Positions 27,461 through 36,410 of a DNA stretch of 64,000 bases are shown here, one piece after another. Under the pieces are notes generated by a model. The model was not told the DNA's origin and searched no databases. It was given only the letters and a program-made list of their open reading frames with translations. The translations under genes were made by a program, and so were the position numbers. The first letter of the stretch is position 1, and the number at the start of each line of letters is the position of its first letter. This DNA comes from an uncultured Ruegeria sp. (GTDB lineage Bacteria > Pseudomonadota > Alphaproteobacteria > Rhodobacterales > Rhodobacteraceae): NCBI RefSeq assembly GCF_947504215.1, contig NZ_CANNGO010000006.1, forward strand, positions 62,001 to 126,000, written 5' to 3'.

Positions 27461-29278
27461 TTAGGCCGATCTGGACATCCTTTTGCGCTCATGCGGGTCT
27501 AGAAACCGCTTGCGCAAACGGATTGCGTTGGGCGTAACCTCAACCAATTCATCGTCGTCGATATAGGCAATCGCCTCTTCCAGTGAAAACTGGATGTGGG
27601 GCGTCAGACGGACCGCATCGTCGGACCCGCTGGCCCTGACGTTGGTAAGCTTCTTGCCCTTCAAAGGGTTCACTTCCAGATCGTTGTCACGAGAATGTTC
27701 GCCAATCACCATGCCCTGATAAACATCTGTCTGAGGACCGACGAACATGCGGCCGCGCTCTTCCAGGTTCCAAAGCGCGTAGGCAACGGCTTGGCCGTTT
27801 TCCATGGAAATCAGAACACCTGCACGGCGACCGGGGATGGGTCCCTTGTGGGGCGACCAGCCGTGGAACACACGGTTTAAGACGCCGGTTCCGCGTGTAT
27901 CGGTCAGGAATTCTCCGTGGTATCCGATCAATCCGCGGGATGGCACATGTGCGATGATGCGGGTCTTTCCGACACCTGCGGGGCGCATTTCTGCCAGTTC
28001 GCCTTTGCGCGCACCTGTAATTTTCTCGATTACTGACCCGGAGTATTCGTCATCCACATCAATGGTGACCTCTTCGATGGGTTCAAGCCGTTGACCTTCT
28101 TCTTCGCGAAACAGAACCTGCGGGCGTGAGATGCTGAGCTCGAATCCTTCACGGCGCATGTTTTCGATCAACACGCCCATCTGAAGTTCGCCACGACCGG
28201 CGACCTCAAAAGCTTCTCCACCGGGGGTGTCGGTGATGCGGATGGCCACATTGGATTCGGCCTCTTTCATCAGGCGATCACGGATCACACGCGATTGGAC
28301 CTTTTTACCGTCGCGGCCAGCCAGAGGTGAATCGTTGATCCCAAATGTCACTGTGATCGTAGGCGGGTCGATGGGCTGGGCGGGCAGAGCTTCATCTACT
28401 TGCGGGGAAACCAGGGAGTCGGCCACGGTGGCCTTGCTCATGCCTGCGATGGTGACGATGTCGCCTGCTTCGGCCACATCGATGGGTTGTTGGCCCAATC
28501 CACGGAAGGCCAGGATTTTGGAGGCACGGAAGCTTTCAATAGGTGTGCCGTCCCGGCTGAGGGCTTTCAGGCCTTCACCCGCTTTCAACGTGCCGCTTTC
28601 GACGCGGCCCGTCAGGATGCGCCCGATGAACGGATCACTGCCAAGAGTAGTTGCCAGCATCCGGAACGGTTCGTCCTTGTGTTCGGCCTGCTTGGGTGCG
28701 GGCACATGATCCACGACAAGATCAAATAGCGCGGTCAGATCTTTGCGGGGTCCGTCCAGTTCCATGTCAGCCCAGCCTGAGCGGCCCGAGGCATACATGG
28801 CAGGAAAATCCAACTGATCGTCATCTGCACCGAGGTTCGCGAACAAATCAAAGCATTCGTCCAGCGCGCGGTCCGGCTCGGCATCGGGTTTGTCGACCTT
28901 GTTCAGCACCACGATCGGACGCAGGCCAAGTGCCAAAGCCTTAGAGGTTACGAACTTGGTTTGCGGCATCGGACCTTCGGCGGCATCCACCAGCAAAACA
29001 ACGCCATCGACCATGCTGAGGATCCGTTCTACTTCGCCACCGAAATCGGCGTGGCCGGGGGTGTCGACGATGTTGATCCGGGTGCCTTTCCATTCGACCG
29101 AAGTGGCCTTGGCCAGGATGGTAATGCCGCGCTCGCGTTCGAGGTCATTGCTGTCCATAGCACGCTCTGCCACGGCCTGATTTTCCCGGAACGCGCCGGA
29201 TTGTTTAAGCAGCTCATCCACCAGGGTCGTTTTACCGTGGTCCACGTGAGCGATGATTGCGATATTGCGCAGGTCCAT
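27461..29278 (-). CDS. typA: ribosome-binding GTPase TypA/BipA
   Basis: Translational GTPase of 605 residues that acts on 50S assembly and stress adaptation. The P-loop is [15 protein letters not shown] (about 9-23), switch [10 protein letters not shown], the G3 box [14 protein letters not shown] and the G4 box [10 protein letters not shown]. Domain II and the EF-G-like domains III and V follow, with the BipA-specific C-terminal domain ending in [19 protein letters not shown] and a basic tail. Full length and intact. It stands alone, with a hairpin 90 bases downstream and the SMR transporter gene upstream on the same strand. Confidence 0.98.
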   Translation of the reverse strand: MDLRNIAIIAHVDHGKTTLVDELLKQSGAFRENQAVAERAMDSNDLERERGITILAKATSVEWKGTRINIVDTPGHADFGGEVERILSMVDGVVLLVDAAEGPMPQTKFVTSKALALGLRPIVVLNKVDKPDAEPDRALDECFDLFANLGADDDQLDFPAMYASGRSGWADMELDGPRKDLTALFDLVVDHVPAPKQAEHKDEPFRMLATTLGSDPFIGRILTGRVESGTLKAGEGLKALSRDGTPIESFRASKILAFRGLGQQPIDVAEAGDIVTIAGMSKATVADSLVSPQVDEALPAQPIDPPTITVTFGINDSPLAGRDGKKVQSRVIRDRLMKEAESNVAIRITDTPGGEAFEVAGRGELQMGVLIENMRREGFELSISRPQVLFREEEGQRLEPIEEVTIDVDDEYSGSVIEKITGARKGELAEMRPAGVGKTRIIAHVPSRGLIGYHGEFLTDTRGTGVLNRVFHGWSPHKGPIPGRRAGVLISMENGQAVAYALWNLEERGRMFVGPQTDVYQGMVIGEHSRDNDLEVNPLKGKKLTNVRASGSDDAVRLTPHIQFSLEEAIAYIDDDELVEVTPNAIRLRKRFLDPHERKRMSRSA

Positions 29279-29354
29279 GAGAGGTCAGCCTTTGAACGGG
29301 AAGTTGCCGCGCGCATAACGCGGCACAGGCAATTATACCACCCCTAACCGACAG

Positions 29355-29690
29355 TCAGTGACCTGTGGTCTTGGAAAACAGGTGTATGATCAGGATTCCC
29401 GCCAGGATCATCGACAAGCCAAGGACCGCCGGCCAGTCGAGTTTTTGTCCGAAGACGACAAAACCGATGACAGCGATAAAGAAAATCCCAAGCCCGGACC
29501 AGATGGCATAAACAATCCCCACGGGCATGACCTTCAGGGTGAGGGCCATCAAATAAAATGCAAACCCGTAACCGACAACAACTAACACTGATGGCCAGAG
29601 CTTTGTGAATTGCTGACTGGCTTGTAAGGCTGTTGTGCCAATTGTCTCGGCAAAAACGGCCAGCAACAGGATCAGATAGGCTTTGGGCAT
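29355..29690 (-). CDS. small multidrug resistance (SMR/EmrE-like) transporter
   Basis: A 110-residue, four-helix inner-membrane transporter, proton-coupled, of the EmrE/Sug family. I start at ATG 29690 (MPKAYLILLLAVFAETIGTT), where the conserved membrane-embedded Glu lies in the first helix (AVFAETIGTTALQAS). The second to fourth helices are clear (LVVVGYGFAFYLMALTL; GIVYAIWSGLGIFFIAVIG; LGLSMILAGILIIHLF). Tyr/Trp landmarks AYAIWSG-like are present as VYAIWSGLG. The upstream frame to 29753 is not supported. Substrate could be guanidinium, quaternary amines or others. A palindrome at 29795 lies 105 bp upstream and may control it. Confidence 0.9.
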   Translation of the reverse strand: MPKAYLILLLAVFAETIGTTALQASQQFTKLWPSVLVVVGYGFAFYLMALTLKVMPVGIVYAIWSGLGIFFIAVIGFVVFGQKLDWPAVLGLSMILAGILIIHLFSKTTGH

Positions 29691-29794
29691 GGCGAAACAC
29701 CTAAACACAGGGATATCTGGCCCGGTTGAGCACGATACTTCCCGTCTAGGCAAGGAGATTCGATGCCCTGCAACAGTTAAGACGATGACCTAGG

Positions 29795-29810
29795 GTCAGG
29801 TATACCTGAC
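29795..29810. promoter_or_regulatory. perfect 16-bp palindrome, likely operator
   Basis: GTCAGGTATACCTGAC reads the same on both strands without spacer. It lies between the SMR gene (minus, start 29690) and the small unit to the right (plus), where it could serve either. The symmetric AGGTATACCT core suits a dimeric regulator; I cannot name it. Confidence 0.5.
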
Positions 29811-29848
29811 TATGGGTTTTTTCCGTTTGGTGTAAGATTTCCCCATAT

Positions 29849-29864
29849 TTAATGATTTGTTAAC
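29849..29864 (+). promoter_or_regulatory. CtrA-like box before a short transcript unit
   Basis: TTAATGATTTGTTAAC: exact TTAA-N7-TTAAC. If the right half acts as a -35, transcription would begin near 29890-29895 and could run to the terminator at 30035-30058, a unit of about 165 bases. Confidence 0.55.
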
Positions 29865-29876
29865 GAGTATTGTTCA

Positions 29877-29960
29877 ATGACGACATTTTCAAAATCCGTC
29901 ATATTTGCTTCGGCTCTTATTGTGGCGCTTGGGTGGCTTGCAGGCGGGGGGTCCGTCTAG
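29877..29960 (+). CDS. possible 27-residue single-helix peptide
   Basis: Short open frame MTTFSKSVIFASALIVALGW followed by LAGGGSV: a basic start, one hydrophobic helix and a Gly tail, like small membrane peptides. It lies 12 bases after a CtrA-like box and 75 bases before a strong terminator, in an otherwise gene-free 380-bp stretch (29691-30070). Against it: no clear Shine-Dalgarno (only AACGAG), and a promoter driven from the CtrA box would start inside or after the ATG. The unit may instead be a small RNA. I do not recognise the peptide. Confidence 0.3.
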   Translation: MTTFSKSVIFASALIVALGWLAGGGSV

Positions 29961-30034
29961 ATTGCTGTAGCCCCATTTGGTTTATCAGTTAGATGGTTGC
30001 GTAGGATAAGCGCCATCCAGAACTTAGCAGGGAA

Positions 30035-30058
30035 AAAGGAGCTTTCGGGCTCCTTTTT
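30035..30058. terminator. bidirectional terminator
   Basis: AAAGGAGC-TTTCG-GGCTCCTTTTTT: stem with T-runs on both strands. On minus it closes the hydrolase/HD operon (stop 30071); on plus it would end the CtrA-box unit. Confidence 0.85.
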
Positions 30059-30070
30059 TCTTTGGGCCGG

Positions 30071-31234
30071 TTATACGCAGGCAGCCTCAGATGCTGAAAA
30101 ATACTCAGTCAGTTGAGGTTCAAGCCAGGCCCAAAGGTCGGGCGCACCGGCTTCGATGGCAGGGCGAACGCGAGCTTCGATCTGCGCGAACGTAACGTCG
30201 TAATCGATCCAGGACCCGCCACCCGTTTCCAGATTGGCGATCGGAGTTTGGAGCCGGTCAATCGCCTTGCCAAATCGCGCATCGTCGCTTTGGGCATTCT
30301 CGAATTCATGCCACAGATCAACAAAGGCAAGACGCTGGCTATCCGGCAACATGCCAAACAGGCGTTTCGCAGCGGCTTCCTCCTTCGCGGCTTGTGCGGC
30401 GTGATCAACTTGTCCGTGGATCGGATGATCCCCGGCATCAATTTCGACGATATCATGAAGTAAAAGCATCTGCAGAACCCGGTCGATCCTGACATTCGGG
30501 CCTGCGTATTCCGACAAGACCCAAGCATACAGCATGATGTGCCAAGAGTGTTCGGCCGAGTTTTCGAACCGATCACTGCCCATCAGACGAGAGGCGCGCA
30601 GAATAGACTTCAGCTGATCGGCCTCGGTCAGAAATGGCAGCCTGTTTGTGAACGTGTTATTGTCTGCGCCTTTGTTGGCCAGCAAATCGTGCGCGTGACG
30701 GTAGGCATAGGGAAACACACTTTCCAGATAGGCCGCGCGCCCACCATCCAGATTATCCCGAACGACATCCAGATGGTCTGGCCTCGGTTGGGTTGCGCAT
30801 ACGACCTGAAACAGGGGCTGGCACCGATCCAGTATCTTTGCAAATTGCGCGTCCGAGGTCTGATCTGCCTCGAATTCGCGCCACAACGACATGAACTCTT
30901 CTGCCTGTTCCGAGGGGAGAAGGCCAAAAAGTTGCACTGCGGCTGCGTGTTCGGATTTCGCGACACTTTCCCAATCCGTGCTCAGGTGAATTGGGTGGTC
31001 GCCGACGATGATCTCGACGAGATCATGCAGCAGCAGCATGCGTATGACACGGTCAGTGTTTACATCGGGACCGGCCAGCGGTGCCATGACCAACGCCCAA
31101 AGCGCAAGATGCCAGCTATGTTCGGCGGAGTTTTCGGGACGGGACTGGTCGAGCAGGACATTCGCCCGCTCAACTGTTTTTAGTTCATCCGCCCGTTTCA
31201 GGAACGTGATCTGAGCCGATAACCTCTCGGTCAT
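30071..31234 (-). CDS. tandem HD-domain phosphohydrolase
   Basis: A 387-residue protein made of two copies of one HD domain. Copy 1 has ENSAEHSWHLALWALV and MLLLHDLVEIIVGDHPIH (about 35-85); copy 2 has ENSAEHSWHIMLYAWV and MLLLHDIVEIDAGDHPIH (about 228-280). Each keeps the H...HD...D metal residues, so both may be active. The closest known type is the YfbR/HDDC2-like family, which dephosphorylates deoxynucleoside monophosphates and is normally a single domain of about 200 residues that dimerises. Last gene of a three-gene operon with ATGA overlap at its start. The fused pair may form an internal dimer; that is inference. Confidence 0.85.
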   Translation of the reverse strand: MTERLSAQITFLKRADELKTVERANVLLDQSRPENSAEHSWHLALWALVMAPLAGPDVNTDRVIRMLLLHDLVEIIVGDHPIHLSTDWESVAKSEHAAAVQLFGLLPSEQAEEFMSLWREFEADQTSDAQFAKILDRCQPLFQVVCATQPRPDHLDVVRDNLDGGRAAYLESVFPYAYRHAHDLLANKGADNNTFTNRLPFLTEADQLKSILRASRLMGSDRFENSAEHSWHIMLYAWVLSEYAGPNVRIDRVLQMLLLHDIVEIDAGDHPIHGQVDHAAQAAKEEAAAKRLFGMLPDSQRLAFVDLWHEFENAQSDDARFGKAIDRLQTPIANLETGGGSWIDYDVTFAQIEARVRPAIEAGAPDLWAWLEPQLTEYFSASEAACV

Positions 31235-31476
31235 TGCTTCTCTATCGCTTTGACCTTCGAGCGGTGATCGGTCAGTCGCTTTATCACGAATTGCCGCGCC
31301 TTACGTTCTGCCAACCGCACCCGGACTTCAGTCAGGAATGCCTCTTCCAAAGATTGTGAGGATGCGCCTAAAAGCTCGGAGACTTGCATAAAGAAACGAT
31401 CATCGCCGGTTTCATCCATGACCTTCATCGTATCTTCCGCCAGTTTCGACGCCAGATTGGTGATCGTATCGGACAT
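31231..31476 (-). CDS. small helical hypothetical protein, 81 residues
   Basis: A soluble, mostly alpha-helical protein starting MSDTITNLASKLAEDTMKVM and ending KVKAIEKQ, with an acidic first half and a strongly basic second half (RVRLAERKARQFVIKRL). I do not recognise the family. It is coupled on both sides: TAATG with the upstream hydrolase gene and ATGA with the HD gene. That tight packing suggests a partner or regulator for one of them. Confidence 0.75.
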   Translation of the reverse strand: MSDTITNLASKLAEDTMKVMDETGDDRFFMQVSELLGASSQSLEEAFLTEVRVRLAERKARQFVIKRLTDHRSKVKAIEKQ

Positions 31477-32129
31477 TAGCGCGTGGTTTCAGTCAGTCGG
31501 CGCTTCACATAGTCGCTGACATCAGTGATCAGCGTGTCCATGTGGCGATCCTGGAAGAAGTGATCGGCACCTTCGACCTCGGTATGGGTGATGGTGATGC
31601 CTTTTTGCTCGTGCAGCTTGCTCACCAATCCAGTTGTATCGGCCGGGGGCGCGACGCGGTCCGCGGATCCATTGATGATCAAGCCAGAAGACGGGCAGGG
31701 CGCCAGGAACGAAAAGTCATACATGTTGGCCGGGGGCGACACGCTGATGAACCCTGTGATCTCGGGGCGGCGCATCAACAACTGCATTCCGATCCATGCG
31801 CCGAACGAAAAGCCTGCGACCCAGCAATGTTTGGAATTGGTGTTCATCGATTGCAGGTAATCCAGCGCCGACGCTGCATCGCTCAGCTCGCCTACGCCCT
31901 GGTCGTATTCGCCCTGGCTGCGGCCAACTCCACGGAAGTTAAAGCGCAACACGGTGAAGCCCATGTTGTAAAACGCGTAGTGGAGATTATAGACCACCTT
32001 GTTGTTCATGGTCCCGCCGAACTGAGGATGCGGGTGCAGCACGATGGCGATCGGTGCGTCTTTTTCCTTTTGCGGGTGGTAGCGGCCTTCCAGGCGGCCT
32101 TCGGGTCCGGGAAAAATCACCTCGGGCAT
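31476..32129 (-). CDS. alpha/beta hydrolase (dienelactone-hydrolase-like)
   Basis: A 217-residue cytosolic alpha/beta hydrolase. It opens with MPEVIFPGPEGRLEGRYHP, then IVLHPHPQFGGTMNNKVV (oxyanion region) and FNFRGVGRSQGEYD, a pattern typical of this uncharacterised group. The nucleophile elbow is AGFSFGAW (GxSxG, Ser near 107), the acid is in NGSADRVAPP and the His in EGADHFFQDR. The triad is complete. First gene of a translationally coupled operon, divergent from iscR with 178 bp between them. Substrate unknown; esters or thioesters are likely. Confidence 0.85.
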   Translation of the reverse strand: MPEVIFPGPEGRLEGRYHPQKEKDAPIAIVLHPHPQFGGTMNNKVVYNLHYAFYNMGFTVLRFNFRGVGRSQGEYDQGVGELSDAASALDYLQSMNTNSKHCWVAGFSFGAWIGMQLLMRRPEITGFISVSPPANMYDFSFLAPCPSSGLIINGSADRVAPPADTTGLVSKLHEQKGITITHTEVEGADHFFQDRHMDTLITDVSDYVKRRLTETTR

Positions 32130-32173
32130 GTGTGCTTTGGTCCTGTCTTTTTCTAATTGGCGCCGGGAATTAC

Positions 32174-32210
32174 TTGACGGTATTCGTCGGGCACCTTAGA
32201 ACGGTTCTAA
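32174..32210 (+). promoter_or_regulatory. promoter with Irr/ICE-like box before iscR-suf
   Basis: TTAGAAC-G-GTTCTAA (32196-32210) is a perfect 15-bp palindrome matching the Irr iron-control element (TTAGAA-N3-TTCTAA). It overlaps the presumed -10 (TAGAAC, 32197-32202) of a promoter whose -35 is TTGACG (32174-32179), spacer 17. This placement suits iron-dependent repression of the suf operon. Irr control is inferred from the motif. Confidence 0.7.
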
Positions 32211-32307
32211 TTATCACGCTTAGCGAAAACGCGCTGTCCGTCGGAGATACGCACTGGCAGCGGCGGCGTCAATGATTTCGCGCGGATCTGACTAAGAGGA
32301 CCGGATA

Positions 32308-32766
32308 ATGAAGCTGTCGACCAAAGGACGTTACGCCATGGTGGCGTTGGCAGATATTGCTTTGCAGTCCACTGACAGGCTGGTCACACTGGGTGAAATC
32401 TCCGAGCGTCAGGATATCTCACTTCCTTACCTGGAGCAGCTGTTCGTCAAGCTTCGGCGGGCCGAACTTGTCGCATCTGTGCGCGGTCCGGGTGGCGGCT
32501 ATCGTCTGGCGCGCCCGGCGTCTGAGATTCGTGTGGTTGAAATCCTCAGCGCGGTGGACGAAACGGTTGACGCATTGCAAAAGGGGGCCGGGGCGTCTGG
32601 CGCGTCTTCAGGCAGCCGTGCGCAGTCTTTGACCAACCGGCTTTGGGAAGGCCTTAGCGCTCATGTGTATGTGTTTTTGCACCAGACCCGTTTGTCCGAC
32701 GTCATCAAGAACGATCTTGCGCCTTGTCCGGCAGTTCCGAACCTGTTCGCTGTTGTCGACGATTGA
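32308..32766 (+). CDS. iscR: Rrf2-family regulator IscR (single-cysteine form)
   Basis: A 152-residue transcription factor that controls Fe-S cluster assembly genes. The winged helix is intact: MKLSTKGRYAMVALADIAL, EISERQDISLPYLEQLFVKL and SVRGPGGGYRLARPA. The three-cysteine cluster motif of E. coli IscR (C-x5-C-x5-C, about 92-104) is missing; that loop is GAGASGASSGSRAQS. The only cysteine is near the C-terminus, in LAPCPAVPN. Rhodobacter sphaeroides IscR is described as this type and still binds a cluster. It is the first gene of the suf operon under an Irr-like box and probably represses its own operon. Confidence 0.92.
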   Translation: MKLSTKGRYAMVALADIALQSTDRLVTLGEISERQDISLPYLEQLFVKLRRAELVASVRGPGGGYRLARPASEIRVVEILSAVDETVDALQKGAGASGASSGSRAQSLTNRLWEGLSAHVYVFLHQTRLSDVIKNDLAPCPAVPNLFAVVDD

Positions 32767-32819
32767 TCTAACGGGTTTGAAAGCAACATCATGAGGATTG
32801 TTCGGGAAAAGATGTATCC

Positions 32820-33863
32820 ATGACGCGTGTTTATCTGGATCACAACGCGACAACGCCTTTGCGGCCCGAAGCGCGCGACGCGATGATTGCGGCGATGGAT
32901 GTCTGCGGCAACCCGTCCTCGGTCCACGCCGAAGGGCGCGCGGCTAAAGCCCTGATCGAGCGGGCCCGTGCTCAGGTTGCCAACGCATTTGGCGCTGATG
33001 GCGCCGACATTGTCTTCACATCCGGTTCCACCGAGGGTGCTGCATTGACGATGGCAGGTCGCGATCTTCACGGCTCTGCAATTGAACATGACGCGGTAAG
33101 GGCTTGGACTATTGAAGATATCCAAGTTCAGAGCAGCGGTTTGGTTGTGGTCGATGATCCTACGAAAGCTACCCTGCAAGTGGCCAACTCCGAAACGGGC
33201 ATTGTTCAATCACTGCCGTCCGGGCTGGCCGTGACTGACGCCACCCAAGCTTTCGGTAAGCTGCCGATCGCGTTCAACTGGCTCGGCGCTCAGATGGCTT
33301 TGATCTCGGCGCACAAACTTGGCGGCCCCAAAGGGGTCGGTGCAGTGGTCATGAATCGTGGTACGGACCTGGCGGCCCAGATCAAAGGCGGTGGGCAAGA
33401 GATGGGGCGTCGGTCGGGTACCGAAAATGTCATTGGAATAGCAGGGTTCGGGGCGGCAGCTGAGGCAGCGGTGCGTGGCTTGAACAATGGTGTTTGGGCG
33501 CAAGTTGAAGAATTTAGAAATATTCTAGAAAACGCTCTTGAGGCTGGAAATAAATCACCTATTTTTGTCGGGAAAGGTCAAAAACGCCTTCCGAACACGC
33601 TGTGTTTCGCATCCCCCGGTTGGAAGGGTGAAACACAGGTCATGCAGATGGATCTGTCGGGTTTTGCGGTCAGTGCGGGCTCTGCCTGTTCCAGCGGCAA
33701 AGTACGCGCCAGCGCGGTGTTGACTGCAATGGGATATGATGAGGTGACAGCAGCCAGCGCGATCCGCGTATCGCTGGGCCCTCGGACAACCGAAGAAGAC
33801 GTGCTGCGTTTCGCCGAAACGTGGTTGGAAAAAGAGAAAAAGCATCGCGCGCGCGCCGCGTGA
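32820..33863 (+). CDS. cysteine desulfurase, IscS/NifS class
   Basis: PLP enzyme of 347 residues that takes sulfur from cysteine for cluster building. It opens YLDHNATTPLRPEARDAM, the NifS/IscS signature. The PLP lysine lies in ISAHKLGGPKGVGA. The catalytic Cys is near residue 290 in SAGSACSSGKV, on the long flexible loop of group I enzymes. The protein is about 50 residues shorter than E. coli IscS. It lies between iscR and sufB, 53 bases after iscR. The operon also carries a group II SufS, so two desulfurases serve it. Some roseobacter annotations call this gene iscS or nifS; I leave the symbol open. Confidence 0.92.
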   Translation: MTRVYLDHNATTPLRPEARDAMIAAMDVCGNPSSVHAEGRAAKALIERARAQVANAFGADGADIVFTSGSTEGAALTMAGRDLHGSAIEHDAVRAWTIEDIQVQSSGLVVVDDPTKATLQVANSETGIVQSLPSGLAVTDATQAFGKLPIAFNWLGAQMALISAHKLGGPKGVGAVVMNRGTDLAAQIKGGGQEMGRRSGTENVIGIAGFGAAAEAAVRGLNNGVWAQVEEFRNILENALEAGNKSPIFVGKGQKRLPNTLCFASPGWKGETQVMQMDLSGFAVSAGSACSSGKVRASAVLTAMGYDEVTAASAIRVSLGPRTTEEDVLRFAETWLEKEKKHRARAA

Positions 33864-33881
33864 TCTGACGGAGGGTAGAAC

Positions 33882-35402
33882 ATGGCCGCATTGGACCAGG
33901 CCCAGGTAAAAGAGGGTGTCGATCAGGAAACCGTGGATGCGGTTCGCGAAGTCGGAACCTATAAATATGGCTGGGACACCGATATCGAAATGGAATACGC
34001 GCCCAAGGGCGTGAATCCCGATATTGTGCGCCTGATCTCGGACAAGAACGAAGAGCCGGAATGGATGACCGAATGGCGTCTGGCCGCGTTCGAGCGTTGG
34101 ACCAAGATGGACGAGCCCACTTGGGCGATGGTCCACTACCCGCCAATCGATTTTCAGGACCAGTATTATTACGCGCGCCCCAAGTCGATGGAAGAAAAGC
34201 CGAAATCGCTGGACGAAGTCGACCCTAAGCTTTTGGCAACTTACGAAAAGCTGGGTATCCCTCTGAAAGAACAGATGATTCTGGCAGGCGTCGAAGGTGC
34301 TGAAAACGCACCTGCCGAAGGGCGCAAAGTTGCTGTGGACGCGGTGTTTGACTCGGTATCCGTAGGGACGACTTTCCAGAAAGAGCTGAAAGAGGCCGGT
34401 GTCATCTTCTGTTCGATTTCTGAGGCGATCAAAGAACATCCTGAGCTGGTCAAAAAGTACCTCGGCACTGTCGTGCCGGTGTCAGACAACTTTTACGCCA
34501 CACTGAATTCAGCCGTTTTCTCGGATGGATCCTTTGTCTACATCCCACCCGGCGTGCGCTGCCCGATGGAGCTAAGCACCTACTTCCGGATCAATGCGGA
34601 AAACACAGGTCAGTTCGAGCGGACGTTGATCATCGCCGACAAAGGCTCGTATGTGTCCTATCTGGAGGGGTGCACCGCGCCCCAGCGCGACACCGCACAG
34701 CTGCACGCCGCGGTGGTCGAAATCATCATCGAAGAAGACGCCGAGGTGAAGTATTCGACTGTTCAGAACTGGTTCCCCGGGGATGAGAACGGCAAGGGTG
34801 GTATCTATAACTTTGTGACCAAGCGCGCCGATTGTCGGGGCGATCGGTCCAAGGTGATGTGGACACAGGTTGAAACAGGCTCGGCTGTGACCTGGAAATA
34901 CCCGTCCTGCATCCTGCGCGGCAATGAAAGCCAAGGTGAATTCTATTCGATCGCGATTGCCAACAACTATCAGCAGGCCGACACCGGCACCAAGATGGTT
35001 CATCTGGGCAAGAACACCAAATCACGGATCGTGTCCAAGGGGATCAGTGCGGGCAAGGCACAGAACACCTATCGCGGGCTGGTTTCGATGCACCCGAAGG
35101 CGAAAGACAGCCGCAACTATACCCAGTGTGACAGCCTTTTGATTGGCGACAAATGCGGAGCCCACACGGTGCCGTATATCGAGGTCAAAAACAACTCGAG
35201 CCGGGTGGAACACGAGGCGACGACCTCCAAAGTGGACGATGATCAACTGTTCTATTGTCGTCAGCGCGGCATGGACGAAGAAGAGGCTGTGGCCCTCGTG
35301 GTCAACGGGTTCTGCAAAGACGTGCTTCAGGCGCTGCCAATGGAATTTGCCATGGAAGCGCAACAGCTTGTCGCGATTAGTCTGGAAGGGTCTGTAGGCT
35401 AA
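33882..35402 (+). CDS. sufB: Fe-S cluster assembly protein SufB
   Basis: Scaffold subunit of the SufBC2D complex where the Fe-S cluster is built. It has 506 residues. The core SufBD beta-helix region shows [63 protein letters not shown] and [19 protein letters not shown], with the cysteine (SDSLL-type block) and GluHis-rich segments of the family. The C-terminus [30 protein letters not shown] is standard. It starts 18 bases after the desulfurase and shares TAATG with the small membrane protein that follows. Confidence 0.98.
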   Translation: MAALDQAQVKEGVDQETVDAVREVGTYKYGWDTDIEMEYAPKGVNPDIVRLISDKNEEPEWMTEWRLAAFERWTKMDEPTWAMVHYPPIDFQDQYYYARPKSMEEKPKSLDEVDPKLLATYEKLGIPLKEQMILAGVEGAENAPAEGRKVAVDAVFDSVSVGTTFQKELKEAGVIFCSISEAIKEHPELVKKYLGTVVPVSDNFYATLNSAVFSDGSFVYIPPGVRCPMELSTYFRINAENTGQFERTLIIADKGSYVSYLEGCTAPQRDTAQLHAAVVEIIIEEDAEVKYSTVQNWFPGDENGKGGIYNFVTKRADCRGDRSKVMWTQVETGSAVTWKYPSCILRGNESQGEFYSIAIANNYQQADTGTKMVHLGKNTKSRIVSKGISAGKAQNTYRGLVSMHPKAKDSRNYTQCDSLLIGDKCGAHTVPYIEVKNNSSRVEHEATTSKVDDDQLFYCRQRGMDEEEAVALVVNGFCKDVLQALPMEFAMEAQQLVAISLEGSVG

Positions 35403-35605
35403 TGCCGGACAAGTCCCGCCAACGCATCCAAAGGGATGAAGTGCTGACCGCAATGGGTTATGCGCTTCCAGTGCTTGGTGGGTTGTTTGGCGTCGCTTAC
35501 GTCAACATTAATCATATGGCCTTCATAAACCCGGTATGGGCGGTGGGTGGCGGAGTGACCCTGGGGTGGATTGCGTCGCGTATTCTCCGAAAGTTACTGG
35601 GATAG
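35402..35605 (+). CDS. small two-helix membrane protein in suf operon, 67 residues
   Basis: A 67-residue protein with a charged start ([14 protein letters not shown]) and two membrane helices (MGYALPVLGGLFGVAYVNI and AVGGGVTLGWIASRILR), ending in a basic tail. I do not recognise the family. Its ATG overlaps the sufB stop by one base (TAATG), so it is translated with SufB. It is followed by 49 bases and then sufC. With the two YIP1 proteins downstream it gives the operon three membrane proteins of no known Suf role. Confidence 0.75.
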   Translation: MPDKSRQRIQRDEVLTAMGYALPVLGGLFGVAYVNINHMAFINPVWAVGGGVTLGWIASRILRKLLG

Positions 35606-35654
35606 AAATTGAACGGAGCCCAAGTGCTCTGATGCTACACCAAAGGACAAATAA

Positions 35655-36410
35655 ATGCTGGAAATCAAAAACCTGCACGTGAAACTTGAGGAAGAAGACA
35701 AGCAGATCCTCAAAGGCGTGGACCTGACCGTCGAGGCCGGTAAAGTGCATGCGATCATGGGGCCGAACGGATCGGGCAAGTCGACCCTCAGCTATGTGCT
35801 GTCAGGCCGTGACGGATACGAAGTCACCGAAGGTTCGGTAGATCTCAATGGTGAAGACCTGCTGGAGATGGAGCCTGAAGAGCGCGCCGCCGCCGGCATG
35901 TTCCTCGCCTTCCAGTATCCCGTCGAAATTCCGGGCGTCGGCAACATGACCTTCCTGCGCACCGCTGTGAACGCCCAGCGCAAAGCACGCGGGGAAGAGG
36001 AGATGTCAGCTGCTGACTTCCTCAAAGAAATCCGCGCCAAGGCCAAGTCTTTGAAAATCGACGCCGATATGCTGAAGCGCCCCGTCAATGTCGGGTTTTC
36101 TGGCGGTGAGAAGAAGCGGAACGAGATCCTGCAAATGGCAATGCTGGAACCCAAGCTCTGCATTCTGGACGAAACAGACTCCGGCCTTGATGTAGATGCG
36201 ATGAAATTGGTTGCTGAAGGTGTAAACGCGCTGCGCGATCAGGGCAGGGGATTCCTTGTCATCACTCACTATCAGCGCTTGCTGGATCACATCAAACCGG
36301 ATGTCGTGCACATCATGGCTGACGGAAAAATTGTCAAAACCGGCGGTCCCGAACTGGCGCTGGAAGTTGAAAACAACGGCTACTCTGACATTCTTGCCGA
36401 GGTGAACTAA
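35655..36410 (+). CDS. sufC: Fe-S cluster assembly ATPase SufC
   Basis: ABC-type ATPase of the SufBC2D complex; ATP binding drives the SufB-SufD shape change that opens the cluster-building site. It has 251 residues. Walker A GPNGSGKSTLSY, Q-loop AFQYPVEIPGV, the SufC signature GFSGGEKKRNEILQMA, Walker B CILDETDSGLD and the H-switch ITHYQRLLDHI are all intact. It overlaps sufD by one base (TAATG). Confidence 0.98.
   Translation: MLEIKNLHVKLEEEDKQILKGVDLTVEAGKVHAIMGPNGSGKSTLSYVLSGRDGYEVTEGSVDLNGEDLLEMEPEERAAAGMFLAFQYPVEIPGVGNMTFLRTAVNAQRKARGEEEMSAADFLKEIRAKAKSLKIDADMLKRPVNVGFSGGEKKRNEILQMAMLEPKLCILDETDSGLDVDAMKLVAEGVNALRDQGRGFLVITHYQRLLDHIKPDVVHIMADGKIVKTGGPELALEVENNGYSDILAEVN

Noticed and set aside
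33555-34439. Minus-strand open frame of 294 residues
   Set aside because: Spans the antisense of both the desulfurase and sufB genes; not a protein-like composition.
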